From an uncultured Bacteroidota bacterium (GTDB lineage Bacteria > Bacteroidota > Bacteroidia > B-17B0 > Aurantibacillaceae), in the NCBI GenBank assembly GCA_937873155.1, contig CALMVZ010000026.1, positions 124,001 through 188,000 of the forward strand: a stretch of 64,000 nt of DNA, written 5' to 3'. This document shows positions 8,329-16,097 of the stretch, one piece after another. Under the pieces are notes generated by a model. That model saw nothing but the letters and a program-made list of their open reading frames with translations, made no database searches and had not been told where the DNA came from. The number at the start of each line of letters is the position of its first letter. Within the stretch, counting starts at the first letter, position 1. The position numbers and the translations under genes were made by a program.

Positions 8329-9519
8329 CTATTTATTCCCTTTTATTTTTTCAAGTAGTTTGGAAGTTTCTTTGTATTCCTCAGGAGTCATTTTATCAGA
8401 CTTTGCTTTGTCGATCGCTTTATTGGCATATATCTCCGCTTCTTTCATTTCGCCTGCTTTATACAGAACAGCAGCGTAAGTATCTAAAAAGGCATAATTG
8501 TTATCGGTCTCACAGGCACGCTTTGCCATTAAGATAGCGGACTTCAGTAATTTCTTATCAGATACATTCTCATAAAAATCCCAGGCCATGCTGTTCAAAG
8601 CATTAGGATTATTGTTATTGTATTTCAAAAAACCATTCGCTGCATGTTCGTAATACTTTGCTTTATTAAAGCGTGCATAAGCTTCCATGTCAGATTCAAA
8701 AAGAATAGCATCGGTCTTCGGCCATTTTAAAGCTGTAAATTCTTTTTTTGCTTTGTCATAACTCGTTTCGTCAAACTCCTTAGCCCGTGTGTATTTAGAA
8801 AAATAACTTTTACCGAGTTGCTGTAATTTTTGTTCAACGGTATCTTTTCCGTAAGCTTTTTCAAATGCAGACTGATTCTTTAAGAAATATTTTATTTCAC
8901 GTGATTCATGATCATAAACAAAATCACGCATCACTATCCAATTGGCACGTTTCAGGAGGTCTTCTTCTTTTACTGTAGAAATGTACGTCAAGGCATTCTT
9001 AGAAGGATCCTGGCAACAACCCATTAGAAGGTCAATATAACTTACCACATTCGATTCGTTCAATGGAGCGCTTTCGTATTTAGTTTTTAAAGCACCATAG
9101 GCAAGTTCAGGTGTTTTTGTTTTCTGAGCGAATTCTATAAAAGGTTGGGAAGGCATTGAGCCGGCCTGGCGATGCACTACATTTCCGTTAGCGTCTAAGA
9201 ACATTAAATTCGGGAAGCAGTTAACATCATACTTTTTTGCAAACTCTATGCCTTCGCCTTTTTCCTGATCAAGTTTCAGGTTCACGAAATTAGCATTGAA
9301 ATAATCAGCAACCGTATCATTCGTAAAAACATGTTTAGCCATGTGCTTACACGGACCGCACCAGGTTGTCATGGCATCTATGAAGATCAATTTGTTTTCT
9401 TTTTTGGCTTTTGCAAAAACAGAGGCAAGATCTCCTGTTTCAAAAGTGATCTGGCGGTTTTGAGCCATCACTGAAATAGTGAGGAGGAGGAGCGTGAAAG
9501 TGAAAACTAAATTTTTCAT
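8329..9519 (-). CDS. periplasmic thioredoxin-fold protein with C-terminal TPR-like helices
   Basis: 396 aa with signal peptide MKNLVFTFTLLLLTISVMA. Residues ~25-130 form a thioredoxin domain with active site TWCGPCKHM and the cis-proline region DVNCFPNLMFLD. The rest is helical with TPR-like segments near the C-terminus (TYAAVLYKAGEMKEAEIYANKAI). It probably acts as a periplasmic thiol-disulfide protein for an unknown client. A candidate promoter (TTG/CAA at 9560-9562, TATATTTA on the minus strand at 9542-9535) lies upstream, divergent from nhaD. Confidence 0.8.
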   Translation of the reverse strand: MKNLVFTFTLLLLTISVMAQNRQITFETGDLASVFAKAKKENKLIFIDAMTTWCGPCKHMAKHVFTNDTVADYFNANFVNLKLDQEKGEGIEFAKKYDVNCFPNLMFLDANGNVVHRQAGSMPSQPFIEFAQKTKTPELAYGALKTKYESAPLNESNVVSYIDLLMGCCQDPSKNALTYISTVKEEDLLKRANWIVMRDFVYDHESREIKYFLKNQSAFEKAYGKDTVEQKLQQLGKSYFSKYTRAKEFDETSYDKAKKEFTALKWPKTDAILFESDMEAYARFNKAKYYEHAANGFLKYNNNNPNALNSMAWDFYENVSDKKLLKSAILMAKRACETDNNYAFLDTYAAVLYKAGEMKEAEIYANKAIDKAKSDKMTPEEYKETSKLLEKIKGNK

Positions 9520-9578
9520 GATGTTTTGTTTTAATAAATATACGAAATTTATAGAAATGCAATTTCATCACAATAGCG

Positions 9579-9586
9579 TATATTTG
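9579..9586 (+). promoter_or_regulatory. Bacteroidota -7 element of nhaD
   Basis: TATATTTG matches TAnnTTTG and ends only 4 nt before the GTG start at 9591, so the transcript is predicted to have almost no leader. Confidence 0.55.
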
Positions 9587-9590
9587 TACC

Positions 9591-10853
9591 GTGTTAGTAC
9601 TCTCATTAATATTCATCCTTGGATACAGTTTAATTACCCTTGAACATAAGATAGGCGTCAATAAAGCCGCGTTGGCACTTTTAACAGGTGTATTATGCTG
9701 GTGTGCTTATCTTTTTATCGCGTCGGATTCTCACTTAGTACCGGAACAGTTAATGCACCACCTGGGTGAAATATCCGGTATACTCTTTTTTCTTTTAGGT
9801 GCTATGACAATTGTGGAACTCATCGATGCGCACGATGGTTTTCATATAATTATCACATCAATTAAAACAACTAACAAGAGAAAACTTCTTTGGATAATCT
9901 GTATTATAACGTTTTTTTTATCCGCAGTCCTCGACAATCTTACAACAACAATTTTAATGGTTTCCTTACTCAGGAAGATTATCCCTGATAAAAGCGACAG
10001 ATGGTTATTCCTGGGATTGGTAATAATTGCTGCAAATGCCGGTGGTGCCTGGTCACCTATTGGTGATGTTACAACCACTATGCTTTGGATTGGAGGCCAA
10101 ATAACAAGTGTGAATATTATGGCGAAGCTTATTATCCCCAGCATTATTTGTCTTTTAGTTCCGCTAATGATCGCCTCATTAAGATTGAAAGGCGATATTC
10201 AAACTTTAACTAAGGAAGTTCCCGCATCTGTAATTAGCAGATCTCACCGAAATATAATTTTTTTTAGTGGTATTGGAGTTTTGTCAGGTGTTCCGGTTTT
10301 CAAAAGTATAACTCACTTACCACCTTTTATGGGTATGCTATTGGGCTTAGGAATTCTTTGGATAATCTCAGAGATAATTCATAAGGATAAAGATACAGAG
10401 GACAAAGATTCTTTATCTGTAGTATATGCTTTAAGAAAGATTGATACTCCAAGTATTTTATTCTTTCTGGGAATATTGGTTGCAATCTCAGCGCTTCAAT
10501 CTGCCGGTGTACTTACAGTATTTGCGGGGTTTCTGGATAAGAACATAGGTAATGAAAGCCTGATTGTGATGATCATTGGTTTGTTTTCAGCAATTGTCGA
10601 TAATGTTCCATTGGTAGCAGCATCAATGGGCATGTATGATCTTTCACAATACCCTACGGATCATAGTTTTTGGGAGTTCCTCGCATATTGTACCGGCACA
10701 GGCGGAAGTGCATTAATAATTGGTTCCGCAGCAGGTGTTGCCGTAATGGGAATGGAAAAAATGGATTTCTTTTGGTACCTGAAAAAAATAGCGTGGCTTG
10801 CTTTGATCGGTTTCTTTGCAGGGGCTATAACATTTGTCACTTTTTTTGGTTGA
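9591..10853 (+). CDS. nhaD: Na+/H+ antiporter NhaD
   Basis: 420 aa, about 11-12 membrane spans, ion transporter superfamily. It exchanges cytoplasmic Na+ (or Li+) for protons. Family motifs are clear: SAVLDNLTTTILMVSLL and NAGGAWSPIGDVTTTMLW in the first half and IGLFSAIVDNVPLVAASMGM and CTGTGGSALIIGSAAGVA in the second, each carrying the Asp/Asn/Thr residues of the inverted-repeat core. I use GTG at 9591, which begins VLVLSLIFILGYSLI, the first membrane span. It is likely monocistronic. Confidence 0.9.
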   Translation: MLVLSLIFILGYSLITLEHKIGVNKAALALLTGVLCWCAYLFIASDSHLVPEQLMHHLGEISGILFFLLGAMTIVELIDAHDGFHIIITSIKTTNKRKLLWIICIITFFLSAVLDNLTTTILMVSLLRKIIPDKSDRWLFLGLVIIAANAGGAWSPIGDVTTTMLWIGGQITSVNIMAKLIIPSIICLLVPLMIASLRLKGDIQTLTKEVPASVISRSHRNIIFFSGIGVLSGVPVFKSITHLPPFMGMLLGLGILWIISEIIHKDKDTEDKDSLSVVYALRKIDTPSILFFLGILVAISALQSAGVLTVFAGFLDKNIGNESLIVMIIGLFSAIVDNVPLVAASMGMYDLSQYPTDHSFWEFLAYCTGTGGSALIIGSAAGVAVMGMEKMDFFWYLKKIAWLALIGFFAGAITFVTFFG

Positions 10854-10879
10854 TTTGAAAGGAGAAGAAGTGTATCTTT

Positions 10880-11023
10880 CTATTTTGATTTACCATTAAT
10901 AAATTCTTCAAGGAGCTCAATTTTCTCAGTCAGGTACACACGCTTAATTCTCGTTAATTTAGGCTTATTCAACTCTTGTTTAAGTTTAAAACTAGCTTGT
11001 TTTGCTTTTAACTGTTCTTTCAT
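10880..11023 (-). CDS. possible small basic protein (47 aa)
   Basis: Frame from ATG 11023 to TAG 10880. The peptide starts MKEQLKAKQASFKLKQELNK and ends KIELLEEFINGKSK: very charged, helical, with a C-terminal amphipathic helix. The region between nhaD and the STAS-like genes holds no other gene. Composition is plausible for coding sequence, but there is no recognised family and no strong promoter, so it stays a candidate. Confidence 0.35.
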   Translation of the reverse strand: MKEQLKAKQASFKLKQELNKPKLTRIKRVYLTEKIELLEEFINGKSK

Positions 11024-11098
11024 AATTCTATTTGCAAAATCGGAACCTGTTAAATTTAATTCCTAATTAAAAATGTCTTGCATAAACTGATCGATACA

Positions 11099-11488
11099 TC
11101 ACCTGGAAACTTTATTACCTGTTATATCAGAAGAAACAAGCCAATCTATCGCACTTTCATATTCAGTAAAAATTCTTAATGGCGTTTTTTCACTATCCAT
11201 CGTAATAAAATTTTTTATAATTTCTTCATTGGTGTTCCTTCCTGCTAATATTGCCAGCCTCGCCATTTTACTATCCGAATGTTGATCGCTAATTGATCTT
11301 TTGGCTTTTTCATCAATTAAAAGAGGCGCGCGGACATCGATCAATTTCAAATGATAATTCTTTCCATACATGCAGTCAATGTATTTATAAAGCTCATTTA
11401 GGTTTGAGTGCGTCAGAAAAGCATCCTCAGTAAACTGGATATGAATAATATTATTCTCCTTATGTATCTTGCAGATTGAATTTTCCAT
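11099..11488 (-). CDS. STAS-like protein, paralogue A
   Basis: 129 aa from ATG 11488 (MENSICKIHKENN). It shares with two neighbours the layout beta-beta-helix, then LKLIDVRAPLLIDEKAK, a helix, then LAILAGRNTNEEIIKNFITM.S.KTPLRIFTEYESAIDWL. The order and the conserved hydrophobic strand followed by a small-residue loop resemble SpoIIAA/STAS-type folds (a family restricted to Bacteroidota); the phosphorylatable Ser of SpoIIAA is not evident. The start overlaps the end of paralogue B by 29 nt, so the two are co-translated. Role unknown; the position next to the Crp/Fnr regulator suggests the same stress response. Confidence 0.6.
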   Translation of the reverse strand: MENSICKIHKENNIIHIQFTEDAFLTHSNLNELYKYIDCMYGKNYHLKLIDVRAPLLIDEKAKRSISDQHSDSKMARLAILAGRNTNEEIIKNFITMDSEKTPLRIFTEYESAIDWLVSSDITGNKVSR

Positions 11489-11894
11489 TATTTTCTCCCG
11501 ATGAATTTTTGTCATGAATATCTTTAAAGTAATTTAGCCAGTTGATGGCAGTATCATAGTCCACAAATAGTTTAGTCGGTAATTTTTTACTGTTCATTCC
11601 CGTAAAAAGATCTATGATTTGTTGTTTGGTATTAGCGCCAATCAGAATGGCTTGAGCCTTAGCTTTTAATTTTACCTTCGGACTTTCAAAAAAATGCCGG
11701 GCCCCTTCTTCCAATAAAAATGAACCACGGGCATCAAATAGTTTAAGATGCTTTTTCCGAATGTAAGAAGTAGATATGTATGTATTAATTTCTTTGGCGC
11801 TATCGTATGATAAAATGATCCCATCGTGAATTATCAAGTGAACAATGTCATTGTCCGCATAAATTTTATAGTTCCCGGTAACTTTGCTCTTCAT
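11460..11894 (-). CDS. STAS-like protein, paralogue B
   Basis: 144 aa from ATG 11894 (MKSKVTGNYKIYADND). This start aligns with the N-termini of paralogues A and C; an upstream ATG at 11945 would add 17 residues with no counterpart. Shared motifs are HLKLFDARGSFLLEEGAR, AQAILIGANTKQQIIDLFTGM and the terminal KLFVDYDTAINWL. First gene of a two-gene unit with paralogue A. No Fnr-type box was found upstream, unlike paralogue C. Confidence 0.6.
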   Translation of the reverse strand: MKSKVTGNYKIYADNDIVHLIIHDGIILSYDSAKEINTYISTSYIRKKHLKLFDARGSFLLEEGARHFFESPKVKLKAKAQAILIGANTKQQIIDLFTGMNSKKLPTKLFVDYDTAINWLNYFKDIHDKNSSGENNGKFNLQDT

Positions 11895-11945
11895 GTTTTT
11901 TAATCCTTTTAAAATGATCCAGGCAACTCTATACTTATGGAGCAT

Positions 11946-12090
11946 TCAACATTAAGTCTTAATAGAAAATTTTATCTGTTTAACAAGCTTAACGGCAATT
12001 TGTTAAAATAGCGAAAATTAAATGCACTTATAAAAAGTATCTGTTACCACAGATCTTCCGAATAAATGCATTCAGCTTGTAAATTGGAAA
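11946..12090. other. intergenic, no gene seen
   Basis: AT-rich spacer upstream of paralogue B. I see no complete Fnr box, no TAnnTTTG with TTG spacing and no coding frame. Confidence 0.5.
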
Positions 12091-12438
12091 TTAGGCTAAA
12101 GGGGGGCCTCTTTTTGGATTAGATGTAATTGCAAAAAGTAAGTTAGGCTCCCTGGTAAAAAGAGGTAAAGTCGTAGTATAAGTAAATATTATTTTCGGAG
12201 TAAAATCTGATGATTGAAGAATAGCTATCTCAAAACCTATTAATTTATTCTTCCTGTTAAATAAAGTGTGCTTAAGTTCTTGGGCAGTAAATTTATTCAG
12301 GTTAGAATTACTAATGCACTTTTTTTGGTGATTTGGATTATGATCTTCCTTTAGAAATATTTGAGTATTATACCCACGCGTAACAAGCGACAGAAAAAGG
12401 AAAAATATGGTAGAATTTAAGTTTTTCAGAATTCGCAT
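12091..12438 (-). CDS. hypothetical exported protein (weak)
   Basis: 115 aa beginning MRILKNLNSTIFFLFLSLVT, which looks like a signal peptide, followed by a Lys/Asn-rich region and a Thr/Pro-rich end. It would fill an otherwise empty 570-bp gap on the same strand as its neighbours. No family is recognised, the composition is only moderately protein-like and the C-terminus (SNPKRGPPLA) looks unstructured. It could be spurious. Confidence 0.35.
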   Translation of the reverse strand: MRILKNLNSTIFFLFLSLVTRGYNTQIFLKEDHNPNHQKKCISNSNLNKFTAQELKHTLFNRKNKLIGFEIAILQSSDFTPKIIFTYTTTLPLFTREPNLLFAITSNPKRGPPLA

Positions 12439-12521
12439 AAGTGTATTATGCTCATAAAATTACAAACATCCGATTTAAAATACAAATTCCTGTTATCTCC
12501 TGTTTACTAAAGAAGGATATT

Positions 12522-13199
12522 CTACGAGTATTCGTGCAATTCTGAAGGTTTCAGAATAGTGATTTTAGTATTGTTGCTAGCAATAATATGTTCATCTTTA
12601 AAGATCCTTAATGTTCTTACAAGAGATTCTTTAGCGGTTCCTACAAAATTCGCAAAATCGTCACGACCTATTGATATCACTGATTTCTTATTATCGTCTA
12701 TTTGGTAAACTTTATTCAAGATCAAAAGACTTAACGCTACCCGTTCTTTTACAGAATACTGCGTGAAAACCGTCATTTTATTAATCCAAACTGTGAATTC
12801 GTGCGAGAGATTTAAAATTATTTTCTTTGCTAGTGTTTCTGAATTTTCAAATAAAGTGAGAAAAGCTTCCTTAGGCAAAAAACTAACTACAACGTTATCC
12901 ATTGCAACCGCCGATACAGGATGCGGATCACTTCCTAATAAAGGGCGGTAACCGAAGTAATCACCTTTTTTATAAATGTAAACTATGCTCTCAAAACCTT
13001 GTTGGTTAGATTTGAAAATTTTGACCTTTCCTTTTTTCACGATATAAATACCTTTCGAATAAGTCCCTTCTTTGAATAATAACTGGCCTCTTTTGTATTC
13101 CTGCCGGATCACTTTATCCAGGATCTGGGTCTTTTCTTTTGCATTTAACATCTCGTAAAAGGAAGAGGATTTTAAATGATAATTTTCTAAATTGAACAT
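12522..13199 (-). CDS. Crp/Fnr-family transcriptional regulator without cysteines
   Basis: 225 aa. The N-terminal cyclic-nucleotide-binding-like beta-roll (~20-115; QLLFKEGTYSKGIYIVKKGK, GDYFGYRPLLGSDPHPVSAV) is followed by a dimer helix and a winged helix (FANFVGTAKESLVRTLRIFKD, ~170-200). The protein contains no Cys, so it cannot hold an Fnr-type 4Fe-4S cluster; a heme/NO sensor (DNR-like), redox or ligand input is possible. In the recognition helix KESLVR, the Glu and Arg that in Fnr contact TTGAT are kept, while the Fnr Ser position is Val. An Fnr-type box and -7 element lie in its own promoter, suggesting autoregulation. Confidence 0.85.
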   Translation of the reverse strand: MFNLENYHLKSSSFYEMLNAKEKTQILDKVIRQEYKRGQLLFKEGTYSKGIYIVKKGKVKIFKSNQQGFESIVYIYKKGDYFGYRPLLGSDPHPVSAVAMDNVVVSFLPKEAFLTLFENSETLAKKIILNLSHEFTVWINKMTVFTQYSVKERVALSLLILNKVYQIDDNKKSVISIGRDDFANFVGTAKESLVRTLRIFKDEHIIASNNTKITILKPSELHEYS

Positions 13200-13240
13200 A
13201 CTGCTATAATAATGATTTCTTAATGATTATTAAGTGGTTA

Positions 13241-13284
13241 CAAGTATAATTATTGTTAAATCAAACTCCGTTGATATTTATCAA
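13241..13284 (-). promoter_or_regulatory. Fnr-type box and -7 element upstream of the crp/fnr gene
   Basis: Perfect TTGATATTTATCAA at 13271-13284. Read toward the regulator gene, 22 nt separate it from TATACTTG (13248-13241), a 7/8 match to TAnnTTTG. The start codon is 42 nt further on. This matches class II activator spacing (box centred near -41). Confidence 0.75.
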
Positions 13285-13299
13285 TACGGCTTTCTTATG

Positions 13300-13343
13300 T
13301 TGATATATATCAATAGGATTTCTGTCTCCTAAGACTAACTTTG
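13300..13343 (+). promoter_or_regulatory. Fnr-type box and -7 element upstream of the ClC gene
   Basis: Perfect TTGATATATATCAA at 13300-13313, then 22 nt, then TAACTTTG (13336-13343), a full TAnnTTTG match. The transcript would start near 13349, leaving a leader of ~100 nt before ATG 13449. The two divergent boxes have centres 29 bp apart. Confidence 0.8.
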
Positions 13344-13448
13344 TTACGCTAAATTTTTGACATAGTTTTCAAAATGGGTAGTTGGCAGGTATGGTATGGC
13401 TGGGTTTCCGGCCTTATCGATTTTAGTGTGATACAATAATTAACTTTT

Positions 13449-15221
13449 ATGAAGGTCCGTGTTTTACACTTGGCTAATTCTCTGGTTTCAAAGATTCATC
13501 TTTTCTTAAATGACAAGCAGTTCCTTATTTTTTCAAGTATTCTGGTTGGAATAAGCGCTGGTCTCGGAGCTGTACTTCTCAAAACTTTTGTTCACTTTAT
13601 CCGACAGTTTCTTTTTGATACTGATATCGATGAAATTAAATATCTCTATTTGCTGTTCCCTTTTGTAGGTATCGTCCTTGTTGTGTTTCTTGTCAAGCCG
13701 TTTTTAAAGAATGATGTAAATGTTGGAGGTGTTGGTATATTGCACTCAATAGCTAAGAAGGGAAGTTTTCTCCCTTTTGAAAAAATGTACTCGTATATAA
13801 TGACGAGCGGGCTAACCGTAGGATTTGGCGGTTCTGCCGGATTGGAATCCCCTATTGTCAGCACCGGCGCCGCAATAGGATCAAATTTTGCGCGAGTGAA
13901 CAAGTTGACTTACAAGGAGCGTACTTTATTATTAGCAGCCGGTGCGGCGGGCGGAATTTCAGCGGCGTTTAACGCCCCGATCGCTGGTGTGTTATTCGCG
14001 CTGGAAGTAATTCTAGTCGACATTTCAATTACGGCTTTCATTCCTTTATTAATTGCTTCGGTATCTGGGGCACTCATGTCGAACATTATATTAAAGGAAG
14101 GGATCCTGTTAAGTTTTCAAAACCTTAGATCCTTCGATTATCACAATGTTCCATTTTACATCATCTTAGCTTGTCTAACAGGCCTCATGTCTTTATACTA
14201 CGTTAATGTATTTCAAAAATTCGAAAGTTTATTTGAGAAAGTGAAATCCAAGGTCGTCAGAATAATAGTCGGTTGCGTAATTCTGATCGGTCTTCTTTTT
14301 GTTTTCCCTTCACTTTTTGGCGAGGGTTACGATAGTATTAAATTTCTATCAGGAAATCAAATGGAAAAAATATTTAAAGGTAGTCCCCTATACTTAGCGG
14401 CATATTCCAATTTCGCCGTTGTGATCATGCTCACTGCTGTCATGTTTTTAAAAGTGTTTGCAGTATCGGCAACTATTGGTTCAGGGGGGGTAGGCGGCAA
14501 CTTTGCGCCTTCACTGTTTGTCGGCGCATATCTGGGTTACTTATTTGCTTTTATATGCGGGCTATTTAATATAGATCTGCCGCTTAGTAATTTTACTTTG
14601 GTCGCTATGGCGGGAATACTTAGTGGTGTGTTTCATTCTCCTCTGACTGCAATATTCCTTATCGCCGAAATTAGTGGTGGTTACAGTTTAATTATTCCTT
14701 TAATGATTGTATCTGCTATAAGTTACCTCATTGTAAAGTATTTTCATCCGGAATCTATGGATATTAAAAAATTAAAAAACTCGGGCGCGGTACTTTCAGA
14801 AAATAAAGATGCAAGCATTCTTTCAAGAATTGATCTGCCGAAACTGATCGAAAAAGATTTCGCACAGCTAAAACGAACGGATACATTAAAGGTGGTGATT
14901 GAAAATGTGAAGCACAACAGGAGAAATGTTTTTCCAGTGCTTGATGAGAATAATTATTTGGAAGGAATAGTTCGACTTGATAGCATAAGGGAAGAAATGT
15001 TTAAGCCTCATCTTTACGATAAGATCTCCGTAAAAGATATAATGGAAAAATCTTCGGTAAGAATTTCTCTTACCGACAACATTTTTAGTGTTATGAAAAA
15101 ATTCGAGGAAACAGGAGACTGGAACTTGCCTGTTGTAGACAACGGGGTTTATCTTGGCTTTCTCTCCAAATCAAGTATTTTATCTACCTATCGAAACGAA
15201 TTGATCTATTCTTATAATTAG
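13449..15221 (+). CDS. ClC-family chloride channel/transporter with C-terminal CBS pair
   Basis: 590 aa. The ClC membrane domain (residues ~30-440) has GSAGLESPIVSTGAAIG, containing the gating Glu (GxExP), and GSGGVGGNFAPSLFVGA (selectivity-filter GxFxP). Two CBS domains follow (~460-585), which in other ClC proteins bind adenine nucleotides. In E. coli ClC-ec1 the internal proton Glu (E203) sits in LFIIEEM; here the same place reads LFALEVI, so the second Glu is Val, as in animal ClC channels. That argues for a channel or uncoupled transporter rather than a 2Cl-/H+ exchanger. Controlled by an Fnr-type box. Confidence 0.85.
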   Translation: MKVRVLHLANSLVSKIHLFLNDKQFLIFSSILVGISAGLGAVLLKTFVHFIRQFLFDTDIDEIKYLYLLFPFVGIVLVVFLVKPFLKNDVNVGGVGILHSIAKKGSFLPFEKMYSYIMTSGLTVGFGGSAGLESPIVSTGAAIGSNFARVNKLTYKERTLLLAAGAAGGISAAFNAPIAGVLFALEVILVDISITAFIPLLIASVSGALMSNIILKEGILLSFQNLRSFDYHNVPFYIILACLTGLMSLYYVNVFQKFESLFEKVKSKVVRIIVGCVILIGLLFVFPSLFGEGYDSIKFLSGNQMEKIFKGSPLYLAAYSNFAVVIMLTAVMFLKVFAVSATIGSGGVGGNFAPSLFVGAYLGYLFAFICGLFNIDLPLSNFTLVAMAGILSGVFHSPLTAIFLIAEISGGYSLIIPLMIVSAISYLIVKYFHPESMDIKKLKNSGAVLSENKDASILSRIDLPKLIEKDFAQLKRTDTLKVVIENVKHNRRNVFPVLDENNYLEGIVRLDSIREEMFKPHLYDKISVKDIMEKSSVRISLTDNIFSVMKKFEETGDWNLPVVDNGVYLGFLSKSSILSTYRNELIYSYN

Positions 15222-15224
15222 CCA

Positions 15225-15268
15225 TTGATATTTATCAATGCGCTTTTATCTAATATTCAATACTTTTA
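15225..15268 (+). promoter_or_regulatory. Fnr-type box and -7 element upstream of STAS-like paralogue C
   Basis: Perfect TTGATATTTATCAA at 15225-15238, 22 nt, then TACTTTTA (15261-15268; 7/8). Predicted start near 15273, leaving a ~110-nt leader with a hairpin before the ATG at 15383. Confidence 0.7.
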
Positions 15269-15330
15269 CAAAAGTACATTTTCATTGATGGTGAACCTGA
15301 GTGTTGAGTTTAGGTTTTGTTTAATTTAGG

Positions 15331-15364
15331 AAATCCTGTCGGTAAAAAGCCGGCAGGATTTTAG
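15331..15364 (+). terminator. terminator-like hairpin inside the leader of paralogue C
   Basis: AAATCCTGTCGG (15331-15342) pairs with CCGGCAGGATTT (15350-15361) with one G-U, followed by a short T run. It lies between the Fnr-controlled promoter and the gene it should drive, so it is either an attenuator or the end of a ~90-nt small RNA; it may also be the ClC terminator. Confidence 0.6.
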
Positions 15365-15382
15365 TTATCTATCGTTTGGTGT

Positions 15383-15760
15383 ATGCGTAAAGAGAATTCC
15401 ATTTGTTCGATCTATAAGGATAATAATGTTGTTGTATTGCAATTTAATAATTACGCAATATTGAAGTGCCCGGACCTTGTGGAAATATTTGAGTACATAT
15501 ATGAAGCTTATGGTAAAGAGAGGTATTTAAAACTGATCGATATCCGCGCAGAATTAGTAATGGATGACAAAGCGAGGGATTATCTCCAAAATCAAAAAAT
15601 AAAGTACCGAACCGTAGCTATTGCAGTTTTAGTAGGAAATAATACGAATCAGGAAATCCTTAATATTTTTATTAGCCTGGATAGTAAAAAAACACCTGCA
15701 AAAGTATTTGTGGAACAGAACAGCGCCATGTATTGGCTGAGCTCATTTGCGGCAAAATAA
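15383..15760 (+). CDS. STAS-like protein, paralogue C
   Basis: 125 aa starting MRKENSICSIYKDNN. Closest relative of paralogue A in this window: RYLKLIDIRAELVMDDKAR, VAIAVLVGNNTNQEILNIF and DSKKTPAKVFVEQNSAMYWL align without gaps. An alternating beta/alpha pattern with a buried central strand fits a STAS-like fold. Unlike A and B it is on the plus strand and has its own Fnr-type promoter, which ties the family to the regulon. Function unknown; a non-enzymatic signalling or anti-anti-sigma-like role is conceivable. Confidence 0.65.
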   Translation: MRKENSICSIYKDNNVVVLQFNNYAILKCPDLVEIFEYIYEAYGKERYLKLIDIRAELVMDDKARDYLQNQKIKYRTVAIAVLVGNNTNQEILNIFISLDSKKTPAKVFVEQNSAMYWLSSFAAK

Positions 15761-15860
15761 AACCCGCAAACAATTCTGTTTATGAGCCTGGTTTCCTATG
15801 AACTGTCATTTATTATAAAATAGCCGGTTTTGAAATTACAAACCTTATTTAAATCACAAA

Positions 15861-15903
15861 TTGATATTTATCAATGTTAAACCCAATGGTTCTTTATATT
15901 ATG
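15861..15903 (+). promoter_or_regulatory. Fnr-type box and -7-like element upstream of the 59-aa gene
   Basis: Perfect TTGATATTTATCAA at 15861-15874, 22 nt, then TATTATG (15897-15903), a degenerate -7. The box lies inside a possible TTG-initiated extension, which is why I place the start at ATG 15918. Confidence 0.65.
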
Positions 15904-15917
15904 CAGGTAATTATAAA

Positions 15918-16097
15918 ATGGATAACTGGAAGATTTCAATAGAACATTGCGGAGAGATAATAGAGCTTGATCTTGAAGCTAAAAGTTATGCAGATGCTTT
16001 TATTAAAGTCGGAATGCACTATCCAAGTTGTTCAATTATCAGTATAAAACCAATTCGGGTCGTAAAAAAGATTGATCGTAGAACAAGCAAGAACTAG
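15918..16097 (+). CDS. small hypothetical protein (59 aa), Fnr-box controlled
   Basis: MDNWKISIEHCGEIIELDLE opens a compact alternating beta/alpha protein with one Cys, containing KSYADAFIKVGMHYP and a final strand IISIKPIRVV before a basic tail. The layout beta-beta-alpha-beta and length suggest a soluble small domain; I do not recognise the family. Its stop overlaps the stop of kamA on the other strand (shared CTAG), so the two genes converge with no terminator between them. Confidence 0.55.
   Translation: MDNWKISIEHCGEIIELDLEAKSYADAFIKVGMHYPSCSIISIKPIRVVKKIDRRTSKN

Noticed and set aside
11895-11945. Longer N-terminus for STAS-like paralogue B (ATG 11945)
   Set aside because: The extra 17 residues do not align with paralogues A and C, while ATG 11894 does.
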